A stretch of DNA of 64,000 nucleotides, from assembly GCF_015354335.1 (NCBI RefSeq), contig NZ_JADKYR010000003.1, positions 1 through 64,000 of the forward strand, given 5' to 3'. The translations under genes and the position numbers were made by a program. This document shows, piece after piece, positions 15,280 to 23,787 of the stretch. Origin of the DNA: Methylophilus sp. 13. Its GTDB lineage: Bacteria > Pseudomonadota > Gammaproteobacteria > Burkholderiales > Methylophilaceae. The notes under the pieces are model-generated. The model saw only the letters and a program-made list of their open reading frames with translations. It made no database searches and had not been told where the DNA came from. Position 1 is the stretch's first letter. Every line of letters begins with the position of its first letter.

Positions 15280-16557
15280 ATGTACAACCGCCCTATTAAT
15301 GTGCTGCCTCTGGAGGCACGCCCACTGGATGCCCTGACGCTGGAGCAGTTTTGGCATTGGCATCAGGCCAGGCAACAAGAAGATCAACAGGCCTTGACCC
15401 AGGCCCAATTACTGCTGAATCAGCTATTTGAAGACTATACAGATGCGTTTGCCCTGCGTTTATGGAATGACCAGTTGCTTTATGTGGGCGAGCAATCACC
15501 GGCATTTACGCTGTCACTGTCTGCAGAACTGGTACGTGATCCTCACTTGTTGACCACACCCGTCCCCTGGATGACTGCGTATATAGACGGTCACATCCAG
15601 GTCGTGGGCGACTTTCATGCCGCACTGCAATGCCTGGAATACTTCCAGTCTCTGCCTATCCCCTTGGCCACCACACTTGCACGTGCATTACGTGCGCTGG
15701 CACCATTACCACCTCGCCACGGCGCTGTACCAAAGTCTGGTCTGTTGCCACTCAACTACGATGTGCCGGCTGAGTTTTATCGCCATTGGCTGGATGAACG
15801 TATGCTGCATTCCTGCGCCTATTTTTGTGGCCAAACGCGTGAGCTCGGGCAGGCGCAAAAAAACCAGCTGGAACTGATTTGCCTGAAGCTGCGTTTGCAA
15901 CACGGTGACCATTTGCTCGACCTTAGTGGCGGCTGGGGCGGACTGGCCTGCTGGGCCGCCAAGCATTACGGGGTCTTTGTGCATGCTTATATCCAGAACC
16001 CTGCCCAATATGCCTATGCCAGCCAGCTGATCCAAAGCGAACAACTCACCCATCTGGTGACACTGATCCCTGGCGACTATCGCGCTGTGGCGGCACAAGG
16101 CCAGTACGACAAAGCCGTCTGTATCGGGGTCGCCGAACACGTAGGTGAACCGCATTTGCCGGCGTTCTTGAATACAGTCCATGCCGCGCTGACACCGGGC
16201 GGCTTGTTTTTGAGCCATGGCATGACCAACGAGCGCGCAGCCTGGCAGCCAGAGGACCCAACCCATACGCTGGTGAATCAGCAGTTGTTCCCGCAAGGCA
16301 AGCTGGCCACCTTTCCACAGCTGTTGCAGTGTATGGATGCCGCCCAGTTTGAGGTGTTTAACATTGAGGGACTGCGCCAGCATTTTGTTCAGACCCTGCG
16401 CCACTGGCTGAGTGGACTGACGTCGCAACACCAGGACATCACCCGCACCCTGGGCGAACGCAGTTACCGTGCGTGGCGACTGTATCTGATGTCCAGCCTG
16501 ATCCAGTTTGAACAGGGACTCACCGGCATTCACCAGATTGTGGCGACCCGGCGCTAG
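15280..16557 (+). CDS. Cyclopropane-fatty-acid-synthase-like SAM methyltransferase
   Basis: 425 residues behind GAGGAG. The C-terminal two thirds follow cyclopropane-fatty-acyl-phospholipid synthase: NYDVPAEFYRHWLDERMLHSCAYF, then the SAM loop HGDHLLDLSGGWGGLACWAAKHYG, GDYRAV, VCIGVAEHVGE, and FLSHGMTN. The first 150 residues are the family's less conserved lipid-binding part. The enzyme would transfer a methylene group from SAM to unsaturated membrane lipids. The SAM loop reads DLSGGWGG in place of the usual D(I/L)GCGWGG, so the usual Cys is missing and activity may differ. The next gene, a PQQ dehydrogenase, follows after 74 bases on the same strand. Confidence 0.82.
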   Translation: MYNRPINVLPLEARPLDALTLEQFWHWHQARQQEDQQALTQAQLLLNQLFEDYTDAFALRLWNDQLLYVGEQSPAFTLSLSAELVRDPHLLTTPVPWMTAYIDGHIQVVGDFHAALQCLEYFQSLPIPLATTLARALRALAPLPPRHGAVPKSGLLPLNYDVPAEFYRHWLDERMLHSCAYFCGQTRELGQAQKNQLELICLKLRLQHGDHLLDLSGGWGGLACWAAKHYGVFVHAYIQNPAQYAYASQLIQSEQLTHLVTLIPGDYRAVAAQGQYDKAVCIGVAEHVGEPHLPAFLNTVHAALTPGGLFLSHGMTNERAAWQPEDPTHTLVNQQLFPQGKLATFPQLLQCMDAAQFEVFNIEGLRQHFVQTLRHWLSGLTSQHQDITRTLGERSYRAWRLYLMSSLIQFEQGLTGIHQIVATRR

Positions 16558-16631
16558 CTGCCATCTGGCAGGCCATGCCATGAAAACCAGTCTGGCAAAG
16601 ACCAGAAACAGATGATAGAGAGGAGTACACG

Positions 16632-18044
16632 ATGCATACCGCCACAGACCGTCCGCCCCGTTTTCAACTGTCCCTGATCAGCGGTTGCCTGCTGGGACTG
16701 AGTGCCTGTTCGCCACCGGCCCAACTGCCTGAGTCGGCCAGCTATGGGCCAGCACCAGATCTGTCCTCCTATCATGCCAGCTGGCTTCCCACCGTCCATG
16801 TGGCAAAAGCGGTTGGCTGGCCGCAAGGTGAAAAACCAGCCTCTGCGCCAGGCACCCATGTGGTCGCGTTTGCCAGCGACCTGCATCACCCGCGCTGGCT
16901 GTATGAGTTGCCTAATGGCGATATTCTGGTGGCAGAAACCAATCACCCGCCTAACAAAGAAGGGTTCAGCCTCAAAAGCTGGATTGCCAGCCTGTTTATG
17001 AAAGACGGCGGCGCAGGGGCTGAGAGCATGAACCGCATCATGCTGCTGCGCGACAATGACGGCGATGGCGTGGCAGAAGAACGACATGTCTTTATCAAAG
17101 ACCTGCATTCGCCGTTTGGCATGGCCCTGATTGGGGACACCTTTTATGTGGCCAACGCTGATGCCTTGATCAAATTCCCTTATCAGCCAGGCCAGACTGA
17201 AATCACCGCTGCCCCCACCAAAGTCACCGACCTGCCCGCAGAACGCAATCATCATTGGACCAAAAATATTTTACCCACCCCCGATGGCAGCAAACTGTAT
17301 GTCACGGTCGGCTCCAACAGCAATGTCGGTGAAAACGGCATGGACGAAGAAAAAGAGCGGGCGGCTATTTGGGAGGTCGATGCAGTCTCTGGCCAGCATC
17401 ACATCTATGCTTCCGGCTTGCGCAATCCGAATGGCATGGTCTGGGAACCGCATACTGGCGACTTATGGGTCGTGGTCAATGAGCGAGACGAACTCGGCAG
17501 TGACCTGGTGCCGGATTACATGACCTCGGTCAAACAGAATGGCTTTTATGGCTGGCCCTACAGCTACTACGGCCAACATGTAGATGAGCGGGCACAACCG
17601 CCCCGCCCTGAGCTGGTTGCCACAGCGATCCCTCCTGATTATGCACTGGGCACACACACGGCTTCACTGGGCCTATTCCCGGCCAAAGGCAATCAGCTGC
17701 CCGAGCAATTTCAAAACGGCATGTTTGTCGGCCAGCATGGCTCCTGGAACCGTCAGCCTTACAACGGCTATAAAGTCATTTTTGTGCCGTTTGAAGCAGG
17801 CAAGCCCGCAGGGCAACCCATTGACGTACTGACCGAGTTTTTGAATGCAGACGGGCAGGCACGTGGGCGTCCCGTCGGTGTGATTGTTGATAAAAAAGGG
17901 CAGTTGCTGGTGGCAGATGATGTCGGCAATGTGATCTGGAATGTCAAAGGCAGCCATAAAACTGCCCGACATACCGACTCGAACGCCTCTGAGAATAGGG
18001 AAGCAACCAGCGGTGTGCATGCGACCGTAGCCGCACACGATTAA
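16632..18044 (+). CDS. PQQ-dependent sugar/sorbosone dehydrogenase-like lipoprotein
   Basis: 470 residues starting behind GAGAGGAGT. The leader RFQLSLISGCLLGLSAC ends in lipobox LSAC, so it is an envelope lipoprotein. The remainder is a six-bladed propeller of the soluble glucose/sorbosone dehydrogenase type: HVVAFASDLHHPRWLYELP, GDILVAETN, LHSPFGMALIGDTFYVANAD, LYVTVGSNSN, YASGLRNPNGMVWEPHTGDLWVVVNERDELG, NGFYGWPYSYYG, FVGQHGSWNR, GRPVGVIVDKKGQLLVADD. These carry the residues that bind PQQ and calcium in that family. It would oxidise an aldehyde or sugar in the periplasm. Three pqqA copies in the same region fit the cofactor need. The substrate is unknown. Confidence 0.85.
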   Translation: MHTATDRPPRFQLSLISGCLLGLSACSPPAQLPESASYGPAPDLSSYHASWLPTVHVAKAVGWPQGEKPASAPGTHVVAFASDLHHPRWLYELPNGDILVAETNHPPNKEGFSLKSWIASLFMKDGGAGAESMNRIMLLRDNDGDGVAEERHVFIKDLHSPFGMALIGDTFYVANADALIKFPYQPGQTEITAAPTKVTDLPAERNHHWTKNILPTPDGSKLYVTVGSNSNVGENGMDEEKERAAIWEVDAVSGQHHIYASGLRNPNGMVWEPHTGDLWVVVNERDELGSDLVPDYMTSVKQNGFYGWPYSYYGQHVDERAQPPRPELVATAIPPDYALGTHTASLGLFPAKGNQLPEQFQNGMFVGQHGSWNRQPYNGYKVIFVPFEAGKPAGQPIDVLTEFLNADGQARGRPVGVIVDKKGQLLVADDVGNVIWNVKGSHKTARHTDSNASENREATSGVHATVAAHD

Positions 18045-18136
18045 AAATTAAAAACATTAAAAAAAATAGCTGGAAGGCGTTTTAAGCCCCGGTATTCGCG
18101 TGCCGGTTTTGATCACAGAAACGAGACGAGACCGCC

Positions 18137-18838
18137 ATGAAAAAATTATTACTGATTTATGGTCATGCCCTGAGCCACCACGCATTACACACCCTGTTAC
18201 AAAATGACCTGCGCCTGCAGCTGCTTTACGAAGTGCCAACGGTGCGCGAAGCGATTCGCCTGATCCATCAGCAACCGCTGGATGCGGTTATTCTGGACAT
18301 TTCGGCCCCCAACCAAAATGGTCTTGAAATTTTGTGTGATCTCAAACATGCCGCACCAGGGCTGCCGATTCTGGTGATCAATGGCAGTGAGCGGCCTGAC
18401 CGCATGATTCATTTTATCCGTTTGGGCTGTCAGGGCTATCTGCCTTACACCACGCAAAGTTCGCAGGTGATTCCAGCCATCCGCAGCATTGCGCGCGGAA
18501 AATCCTGCCTGATGCCGCGCCACCACCAACTGTTGACGGAGTCACGACCCATGCGGCATGAGCAGTTATCGTTGCGGGAGTTACAGGTCTTGTTCAAGCT
18601 GATCAAAGGCCAACCGGTCAACGCCGTGGCAGACGAGCTTGCCATTGCGCCGGGTTCTGTCAGTGTCTTCCGCGCCAAAATCTTGCGCAAAATGGGCGTG
18701 CCCAATAATGCGGCGTTGATCCGTTATGCCCTGACACATGGCCTGATCCCAGCCCCGACCACATTGAGCCGTCAGACCCGGCAGAACCCTGACCAGACGG
18801 ATTCAAATAACACCGGCAGCGTGGCTAAAGTTTTTTGA
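18137..18838 (+). CDS. NarL/LuxR-family response regulator with degenerate receiver
   Basis: 233 residues: a receiver domain (about 1-120) and a LuxR-type HTH (about 140-205, LSLRELQVLFKLIKGQPVNAVADELAIAPGSVSVFRAKILRKMGV). The receiver keeps the phosphoacceptor Asp (VILDISAP). However, its acidic pocket is gone (LLLIYGHALSHH where a DD pair is expected) and the conserved Lys is replaced (GYLPYTT in place of GYLxK). It therefore probably works without normal phosphorylation or on another cue. No sensor kinase gene is adjacent. The end overlaps the convergent Yip1-like gene by 14 bases. Confidence 0.88.
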   Translation: MKKLLLIYGHALSHHALHTLLQNDLRLQLLYEVPTVREAIRLIHQQPLDAVILDISAPNQNGLEILCDLKHAAPGLPILVINGSERPDRMIHFIRLGCQGYLPYTTQSSQVIPAIRSIARGKSCLMPRHHQLLTESRPMRHEQLSLRELQVLFKLIKGQPVNAVADELAIAPGSVSVFRAKILRKMGVPNNAALIRYALTHGLIPAPTTLSRQTRQNPDQTDSNNTGSVAKVF

Positions 18839-19430
18839 CGGCAAATTGCAGTTGTTCAATGGTTTCCCACGAAATCAACGAGCCGATCAGAATCACGCCA
18901 AAGCCCAGCCCGGCGGTGCAGATAATGGCCAGGGTGAGTGAGAACAGTGCCCCGCGCTCACGGATGCCAAACACATAGCGCACACCGCGGTAGACCAGCG
19001 CAACGGCAATCAGCGCCGCCACCCCATGCACCAGCACATTAACGCTCAGGCTGGGGACCAGGTAAAACAGCGAAGTCAGCCACAGCGGGGTTGTCGCCAG
19101 CGTGATTAACAACAGAGCATCCCGGAAGCCAGGCTTCACACCCACCATCTGCGCCAGATGCTGTGTAATCCATGCCATCACCAGCACCAGCAGCAATTGC
19201 AGAAACAACAACTCGACGCTCACCATCAGCAAGCGGTTACCTGGTAATTGGTCAAAAAACAATTTGGGCACCTGATGATCCAGCCGCAAGTACATCGTGA
19301 TACATGGGATCAAGGACAGTGGCAATATATAAAATATCAGCAACTGCGTGACACCGGGTTTGGGCATCGCGAGCACCTTGGGCTGCTCACTACGCGGTGT
19401 CACATAGTCGAATAAACGGATGGGATTCAT
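18825..19430 (-). CDS. Yip1-family integral membrane protein
   Basis: 201 residues from the third of three tandem ATG codons (19430), placed six bases after AGGAG. Five hydrophobic helices follow (LLIFYILPLSLIPCITMYL, LLFLQLLLVLVMAWI, DALLLITLATTPLWLTSLFYLV, VNVLVHGVAALIAVALVY, LFSLTLAIICTAGLGFGVILIG). This arrangement is the bacterial Yip1 domain, found in inner-membrane proteins of unknown activity. The gene converges with the response regulator and is divergent from the PA2169-like gene. Confidence 0.78.
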   Translation of the reverse strand: MNPIRLFDYVTPRSEQPKVLAMPKPGVTQLLIFYILPLSLIPCITMYLRLDHQVPKLFFDQLPGNRLLMVSVELLFLQLLLVLVMAWITQHLAQMVGVKPGFRDALLLITLATTPLWLTSLFYLVPSLSVNVLVHGVAALIAVALVYRGVRYVFGIRERGALFSLTLAIICTAGLGFGVILIGSLISWETIEQLQFAVKKL

Positions 19431-19710
19431 CATCATCTCCTGTAAAGAAGGATGCGCCATTATGCAAGCAGGACAGCCGCATCCATACCCGCAACAGGCT
19501 GATCTGACTGTCAGAATTTACGTTGGCCGACGGAAGCATAAGCAGCCCCTTGACGTGGCCAGGTGGGAGAAATGGGCATCTGCCCAGATAAGCGGGCCTA
19601 TAGATAGCCATTCTTACACCAGCTTGCGCATTCATCCGATGGGGGGCCAGGCTGTGCTGTCGCATACTCAGATCTCCTCACCATCAACAAACGCTTTTGG
19701 AAACTGAGAC

Positions 19711-20178
19711 ATGACAGACAGAGACGATTTCATTGCTACCCTGAACGATTTGATTGAGGTATCCCGCGATGGCGAAGAAGGGTTTCGCGCATCGGCTGAG
19801 AATGTAGATCATCCCCAACTCAAGGCTTTTTTCATGCGGCGCTCGCAAGAGGTGGCGGCCAGCGTACAAGAGTTGCAAGGGCTGGTGCGCTCGCAAGGGG
19901 GCGAACCCGCCGCCTCAACCAGCTTGGGCGGCGCGCTGCACAGACACTGGATAGATCTTAAAACAGCCCTCACCAGCAACAATACGCTGTCGGTGCTTAA
20001 TGAAACCGAACGCGGCGAGGATGTGGCGCTGAAGGCTTACCAAGAAGCCGCTGAAATGGATTTGCCAACCCATATCCGTACTGTGGTTGTTCGTCAGCTC
20101 GAAGGCGCAAAACGCAATCATGACGAGGTGAAGAAATTGCGGGATGCCGCGCAGGCAGAGGCCGATGCGCATTCTTAA
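19711..20178 (+). CDS. PA2169-type four-helix-bundle protein (DUF2383)
   Basis: 155 residues, wholly helical and cytoplasmic. MTDRDDFIATLNDLIEVSRDGEEGFRASAENV, LKAFFMRRSQEVAASVQELQGLV, and ALKAYQEAAEMDLP with VVRQLEGAKRNHDEVKKLRD are the repeated helix pairs of the PA2169/DUF2383 family, which has a ferritin-like bundle. Members are often induced in stationary phase or stress; no activity is established. A rho-independent terminator follows at 20226. Confidence 0.88.
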   Translation: MTDRDDFIATLNDLIEVSRDGEEGFRASAENVDHPQLKAFFMRRSQEVAASVQELQGLVRSQGGEPAASTSLGGALHRHWIDLKTALTSNNTLSVLNETERGEDVALKAYQEAAEMDLPTHIRTVVVRQLEGAKRNHDEVKKLRDAAQAEADAHS

Positions 20179-20225
20179 ACCAGGCCAGAAAGTCACACCC
20201 TGCACTGGCGCACCCTGATAGCGAA

Positions 20226-20252
20226 GACCTGCTTACCGCAGGTTTTTGTTTT
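20226..20252 (+). terminator. Rho-independent terminator after PA2169-type gene
   Basis: The stem ACCTGC / GCAGGT with a 5-base loop is followed by TTTTTGTTTT. Confidence 0.75.
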
Positions 20253-20379
20253 GGCTGTGTGCGCGGCTTAGAAGCGGATTTTTAGCGATGTTTCACGTCC
20301 AACACATTGAGCTCACGGGCAAGTCCAGGCAAGCGCCGTCCACGTGTGCACATCGCCTAAGCCTTGATGCAGGGCAAAC

Positions 20380-20616
20380 TCAGGATGATGCCTCAGTGGC
20401 CCAGTCTGTGGTCACCTGCGCCAGCGTCCGGTTAATTTTCACGATACCGCCCTCAGTCGAAATCACCCAACTCACCGGGATAAAGTGATGCACGCCAGAC
20501 GTGTCTTGTTTAAGTTTGATCAGGTCGTCGCTAACCATATGATCAACCACAGCGACATGCTCGGACTGGGCGGTGGTGACGGGCATATCGGGTTTAATTT
20601 CACGGGCATCTATCAT
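20380..20616 (-). CDS. DUF2171-type small protein
   Basis: 78 residues beginning MIDAREIKPDMPVTTAQSEHVAVVDHM behind GAGGAGA. The fold is all-beta, with SVGxVD-like strands and the HHFIPVSWV strand typical of DUF2171 proteins, small cytoplasmic proteins seen next to stress genes. The function is unknown. Here it converges with the PA2169-type gene, another stress-type protein. Confidence 0.78.
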   Translation of the reverse strand: MIDAREIKPDMPVTTAQSEHVAVVDHMVSDDLIKLKQDTSGVHHFIPVSWVISTEGGIVKINRTLAQVTTDWATEASS

Positions 20617-20843
20617 GTCTGTCTCCTCTCAACGGTGATGGTTCATGCAGTGACCTTAAGCGGAGAGTGTGGCGGGCGAGGGTTCCCCTCACTATCGCGG
20701 CAAGACTGAGTTTGCTGTAAGAATTGTGAGCCCCGATAACGCTGGTCAGCAGGCATGGGCCAGGGGACATCACAGCGAAAGTCACAGGTAAAATCGCACG
20801 AGCGTCTGACCGGGCAGCGCGATACTTTGCTGATATTCGTACT

Positions 20844-20860
20844 GACACGTTCTACGTGTC
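20844..20860. promoter_or_regulatory. Palindrome upstream of the 67-aa gene
   Basis: GACACGT-TCT-ACGTGTC is a perfect 7-base-arm dyad about 55 bases before the start of the gene at 20914, so it may be an operator or a leader hairpin. Confidence 0.45.
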
Positions 20861-20913
20861 TCAACCGCATGCAGACAGCCTGTGGTCTGTAGCATGTTAA
20901 TCAAGGAGTGAGT

Positions 20914-21117
20914 ATGGCCATTTTTTATATCAGCGCCTGGCAAGGCGCACCCGATGCCAGTGAGCGCGTCTGGGAAACCAATGTATTGGCGCTGAGTGTA
21001 GAAGAAGCCTACCGTCTTGGCCGTAGCCGCCTGGCAGCAGAACAGCCTGACTGGGATTTGACGAAACTGACCCTTCTGGCTGAAGGCGATAGCGTCACAA
21101 AATCCATAGAGATTTAA
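20914..21117 (+). CDS. Small protein, function unknown (67 aa)
   Basis: 67 residues from the ATG at 20914, five bases after AAGGAG; a GTG at 20908 overlaps that ribosome site and is less likely. The sequence MAIFYISAWQGAPDASERVWETNVLALSVEEAYRLG looks like a small alpha/beta fold with a C-terminal strand LTLLAEGDSVTKSIEI. There is no signal peptide. It is a conserved-looking cytoplasmic protein without a family I can name. The stop is followed by the terminator shared with pqqA copy 3. Confidence 0.65.
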   Translation: MAIFYISAWQGAPDASERVWETNVLALSVEEAYRLGRSRLAAEQPDWDLTKLTLLAEGDSVTKSIEI

Positions 21118-21185
21118 GTGCCGCGATAGCGGTTGTATTGCGCGTTGCTTTTTAGCCTGACCACAACCAAACGTCGGCCCAAAAC

Positions 21186-21213
21186 AAAACACCCGGTTAA
21201 CACCGGGTGTTTT
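21186..21213. terminator. Bidirectional terminator beside pqqA copy 3
   Basis: AAAACACCCGGT and ACCGGGTGTTTT form a perfect 12-base stem with a 4-base loop and A/T ends, usable by the 67-aa gene on the plus strand and by pqqA on the minus strand. Confidence 0.85.
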
Positions 21214-21234
21214 GCAATAAAACCTTGGCCAGAA

Positions 21235-21306
21235 TTATTTGTTCATGACGTACATGGTTACTTCAAAGCCAAAACGCATTTCAGTCGCTGCTGGTTTAGT
21301 CCACAT
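21235..21306 (-). CDS. pqqA: PqqA, PQQ precursor peptide (copy 3)
   Basis: The third copy of the same 23-residue peptide, with Glu15 and Tyr19 conserved and different synonymous codons. The ribosome site is AAGGAGA. Apart from the coding part and the AAAATCATGAG element 103 bases upstream, its flanks differ from copies 1 and 2, so it is an older copy kept by selection. A TATAGT at about 21359-21364 (minus strand) could be its -10. It is located next to nhaA, not to pqqBCDE. Confidence 0.95.
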   Translation of the reverse strand: MWTKPAATEMRFGFEVTMYVMNK

Positions 21307-21408
21307 GATGAATCTCCTTGAGTGATTAAGAGAGGCAACAGGCATCTCGTTAACAATCACTATACGCCGCAGTGCAAGAAAGCACTTGCGTACCTAGCTT
21401 AAAAACCA

Positions 21409-21419
21409 CTCATGATTTT
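21409..21419 (-). promoter_or_regulatory. Conserved AAAATCATGAG element upstream of pqqA copy 3
   Basis: The same 11-mer as at 9362 and 11889, here between nhaA and pqqA, while most of the surrounding sequence is unrelated to the other copies. Confidence 0.6.
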
Positions 21420-21444
21420 ACTGAGAACCGCCTGCTGCCAAAAA

Positions 21445-22602
21445 TCAGCGCGGGCTGCGACCCAGCGTCCACTTCAGCCATCCCCAGCCAAGGAGTCCAG
21501 ACAGCAGCGAACCGGTCAAAATCGCCATTTTGGACAGATTAATCGCCTCGTCCATGCCGTCAAAAGCCAGATTGGTAATAAAAATGGACATGGTAAAACC
21601 GATACCACCCAACATGCCAGCGCCCAGAATGTGTGCCCAGCGCAAAGGCGGATGTAACTTGCACAGCCCGAAAACCACGGAGAGCCACACTGCCAGCATA
21701 ATGCCCACCGGCTTGCCCACAATCAACCCAGCCATAATGCCCAGGCTGTTGCTGTGTGTAAACACCGATTGCACACTGTCCGCTGCCAAATGAACACCGG
21801 TATTGGCAAAGGCAAAAACCGGCAGAATGAAGAACGCAACGGGCAAGTGCAAGGCATGTTCCAGCCGTTGCGAAAGCGAATCCTCGTCTTCGGCCAGCTG
21901 CTGAAAAGGAATGGCAAACGCCAGCGCAATCCCCGCCAGCGTCGCATGCACGCCTGATTTCAGGGTCAGCCACCACATGAAGGCCCCGCCGAGCAGGTAT
22001 GGCAGCATAGACAGCACGCGCAAGCGATTCAGCGCAAACAGCAAGGCAAGCACAGTGAGCGCGGCCAGCAAGTGCGGCAGCGAGATTGAGGCGGTGTAAA
22101 ACACGGCGATCATGATGGCTGCGCCAAGATCGTCAATGACGGCAAAAGCGACTAAAAACACTTTTAACGGCGCCGGCACACGGTTGCCTAAAATGGAGAG
22201 CACGCCCAGGGCAAACGCAATATCGGTGGCCATCGGGATACCCACGCCGGACTGGTAAGCCGTACCATGATTCAACTGCCAAAAGATCAAGGCAGGGGCA
22301 ATCATACCGCCCATGGCGGCAATCGTCGGTAACAGCGCGTTGTTGACGCTGGAAAGCTCGCCTACATATAACTCGCGCTTGAGCTCCAAGCCAATTAGCA
22401 GGAAGAACACGGCCATCAAACCATCATTCACCCACTCTTCCAGGCTGAGCCCCAAGCCGTGCAGATGCCAGAACGCATGATAGTGGCTGGCAAACACACT
22501 ATTGGCGATCAGCAGTGCCAGCACGGTAGCCAGCATTAGCAAGACACTGCTGGCCTGCTCCGAGTCTAAAAAGCGTTGAAAGGTTTTGGTGATCAGTAAC
22601 AT
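21445..22602 (-). CDS. nhaA: Na+/H+ antiporter NhaA
   Basis: 385 residues with about twelve membrane helices. Family landmarks include LIANSVFASHYHAFWHLH, NDGLMAVFFLLIGLELKRELYVGELS, GIPMATDIAFALGVLSILG, and VAFAVIDDLGAAIMIAVFYT, whose Asp-Asp pair is the ion-binding site. It exchanges external protons for internal sodium in the inner membrane, which protects against salt and alkaline stress. The length is normal. It stands alone; the next gene upstream, pldA, is on the same strand 43 bases away. Confidence 0.97.
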   Translation of the reverse strand: MLLITKTFQRFLDSEQASSVLLMLATVLALLIANSVFASHYHAFWHLHGLGLSLEEWVNDGLMAVFFLLIGLELKRELYVGELSSVNNALLPTIAAMGGMIAPALIFWQLNHGTAYQSGVGIPMATDIAFALGVLSILGNRVPAPLKVFLVAFAVIDDLGAAIMIAVFYTASISLPHLLAALTVLALLFALNRLRVLSMLPYLLGGAFMWWLTLKSGVHATLAGIALAFAIPFQQLAEDEDSLSQRLEHALHLPVAFFILPVFAFANTGVHLAADSVQSVFTHSNSLGIMAGLIVGKPVGIMLAVWLSVVFGLCKLHPPLRWAHILGAGMLGGIGFTMSIFITNLAFDGMDEAINLSKMAILTGSLLSGLLGWGWLKWTLGRSPR

Positions 22603-22645
22603 AATTCAATAACCCTAATTGGACTTGGCCGTCAGCTGCGGCGAG

Positions 22646-23761
22646 CTATTCGCCAATGGCAAAGCCGATGCCAAACATGTTTTGTGCCTGGTTGTAGTCC
22701 AGGAGCGAGACGCCATAGCCACTGGCCAGCATGGCATAAAACTTCACGCTCTCGTTTTTAAACGGCTTGTATTGCACATCGGTGCGGATATAGCCCTTGT
22801 TGTCACTGCGCATGTTGTTACGCAAGGTCACGCTGGCGGCCAGGGTGTGGGGTTCATTGTCCCAGTGCAAGGTCACATCGCCATAGCCCATATACTTGCT
22901 GATATCCGGGTTGTCATCGTCTGACTTGTTCTCGGGGATGCGCCACCATGGCCTGACCAGCAGGCTATATTGTTCATTCAATTGCCAGCCCCCTTGCAGG
23001 TAGAAGCGGTTCCAGCTGCGCGACAACGGTTGTGAGCGGCCATTCGACTCATGCACCAGGCCCAGATTGAGCATATTAGGCATGGCGGTCCACAGCCCTC
23101 CCTCTGCTGGCTTGTTGAGCCCCAGCGACAAAATCAGCTCGGGCGAATAGTTATGATCGCGCATGGGCCGAGATTGTGCCTCGTTGTAAACCTGCCAGAA
23201 CGATTGCTGGGTATAAGCGCCCCATAAGCGCGCGCTCTGCACCCACTGATTTTTGGGCAGCCAGTCTGACATATTCATCAGCTGGGTTTTCAGGCTGATC
23301 TGAAAATGCAGGTCGTTGTGTCCGAGGTCACGGTTTTGCGTGTTGGGGCGTGACGGCGAAACCGGGACCTCGTTAGGGTTGCTCGAATAGCTGGTGACAA
23401 TGTAATTGAGCTGGTGCGTTTCAAGGTCGGTAAAATGCAACTCATCCTGGCTATTCAAATGCCATTTGCGTGACAGGTAGCCGGTGTCAGCACTCACGCT
23501 TTTGACCAGTGCTTCCTGGCTGGGCGCCAAGATAGGCGCCACCACATGGCTGGGCGCGAATTGCTCGGCCACTTTATCAAAGCACACCAGTCGCCGGCCA
23601 GCATCGTCTGCAAACTCGGTTTGGCAAGTACGCAAAGCGGATTGCATGTCGTTCACCAGGGCTGCCTGTGCTTGACCTGCCAGCAGCAGGCCACTCACCA
23701 GTAGCGCATTCAACAGCCGCTCATGTCGCCACTGGCTGCGCAGTCTGCGAAAAAATAGCAT
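22646..23761 (-). CDS. pldA: Outer-membrane phospholipase A1 (PldA)
   Basis: 371 residues. A signal peptide ends near GQAQA and the C-terminal 270 residues form the 12-strand barrel of OmpPLA. The catalytic pair is visible in LGLVHESNGRS (His and Ser), and the supporting Asn is in SRSWNRFYLQGG. Calcium-dependent dimers cleave acyl chains of phospholipids that have flipped to the outer leaflet. The N-terminal 100 residues (with LVCFDKVAEQF) are longer than in E. coli, as is usual in betaproteobacteria. Confidence 0.93.
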   Translation of the reverse strand: MLFFRRLRSQWRHERLLNALLVSGLLLAGQAQAALVNDMQSALRTCQTEFADDAGRRLVCFDKVAEQFAPSHVVAPILAPSQEALVKSVSADTGYLSRKWHLNSQDELHFTDLETHQLNYIVTSYSSNPNEVPVSPSRPNTQNRDLGHNDLHFQISLKTQLMNMSDWLPKNQWVQSARLWGAYTQQSFWQVYNEAQSRPMRDHNYSPELILSLGLNKPAEGGLWTAMPNMLNLGLVHESNGRSQPLSRSWNRFYLQGGWQLNEQYSLLVRPWWRIPENKSDDDNPDISKYMGYGDVTLHWDNEPHTLAASVTLRNNMRSDNKGYIRTDVQYKPFKNESVKFYAMLASGYGVSLLDYNQAQNMFGIGFAIGE

Positions 23762-23787
23762 ATGGATTCCCTTCTATTGCGCCCAAC

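Noticed and set aside
15706-16581. 291-residue minus-strand frame opposite the CFA-like gene
   Set aside because: A long shadow frame in GC-rich coding DNA; the plus strand has clear methyltransferase motifs.
19390-19665. 91-residue minus-strand frame between the Yip1-like and PA2169-like genes
   Set aside because: Overlaps the true Yip1-like start, has no family features, and lies in a divergent promoter region.
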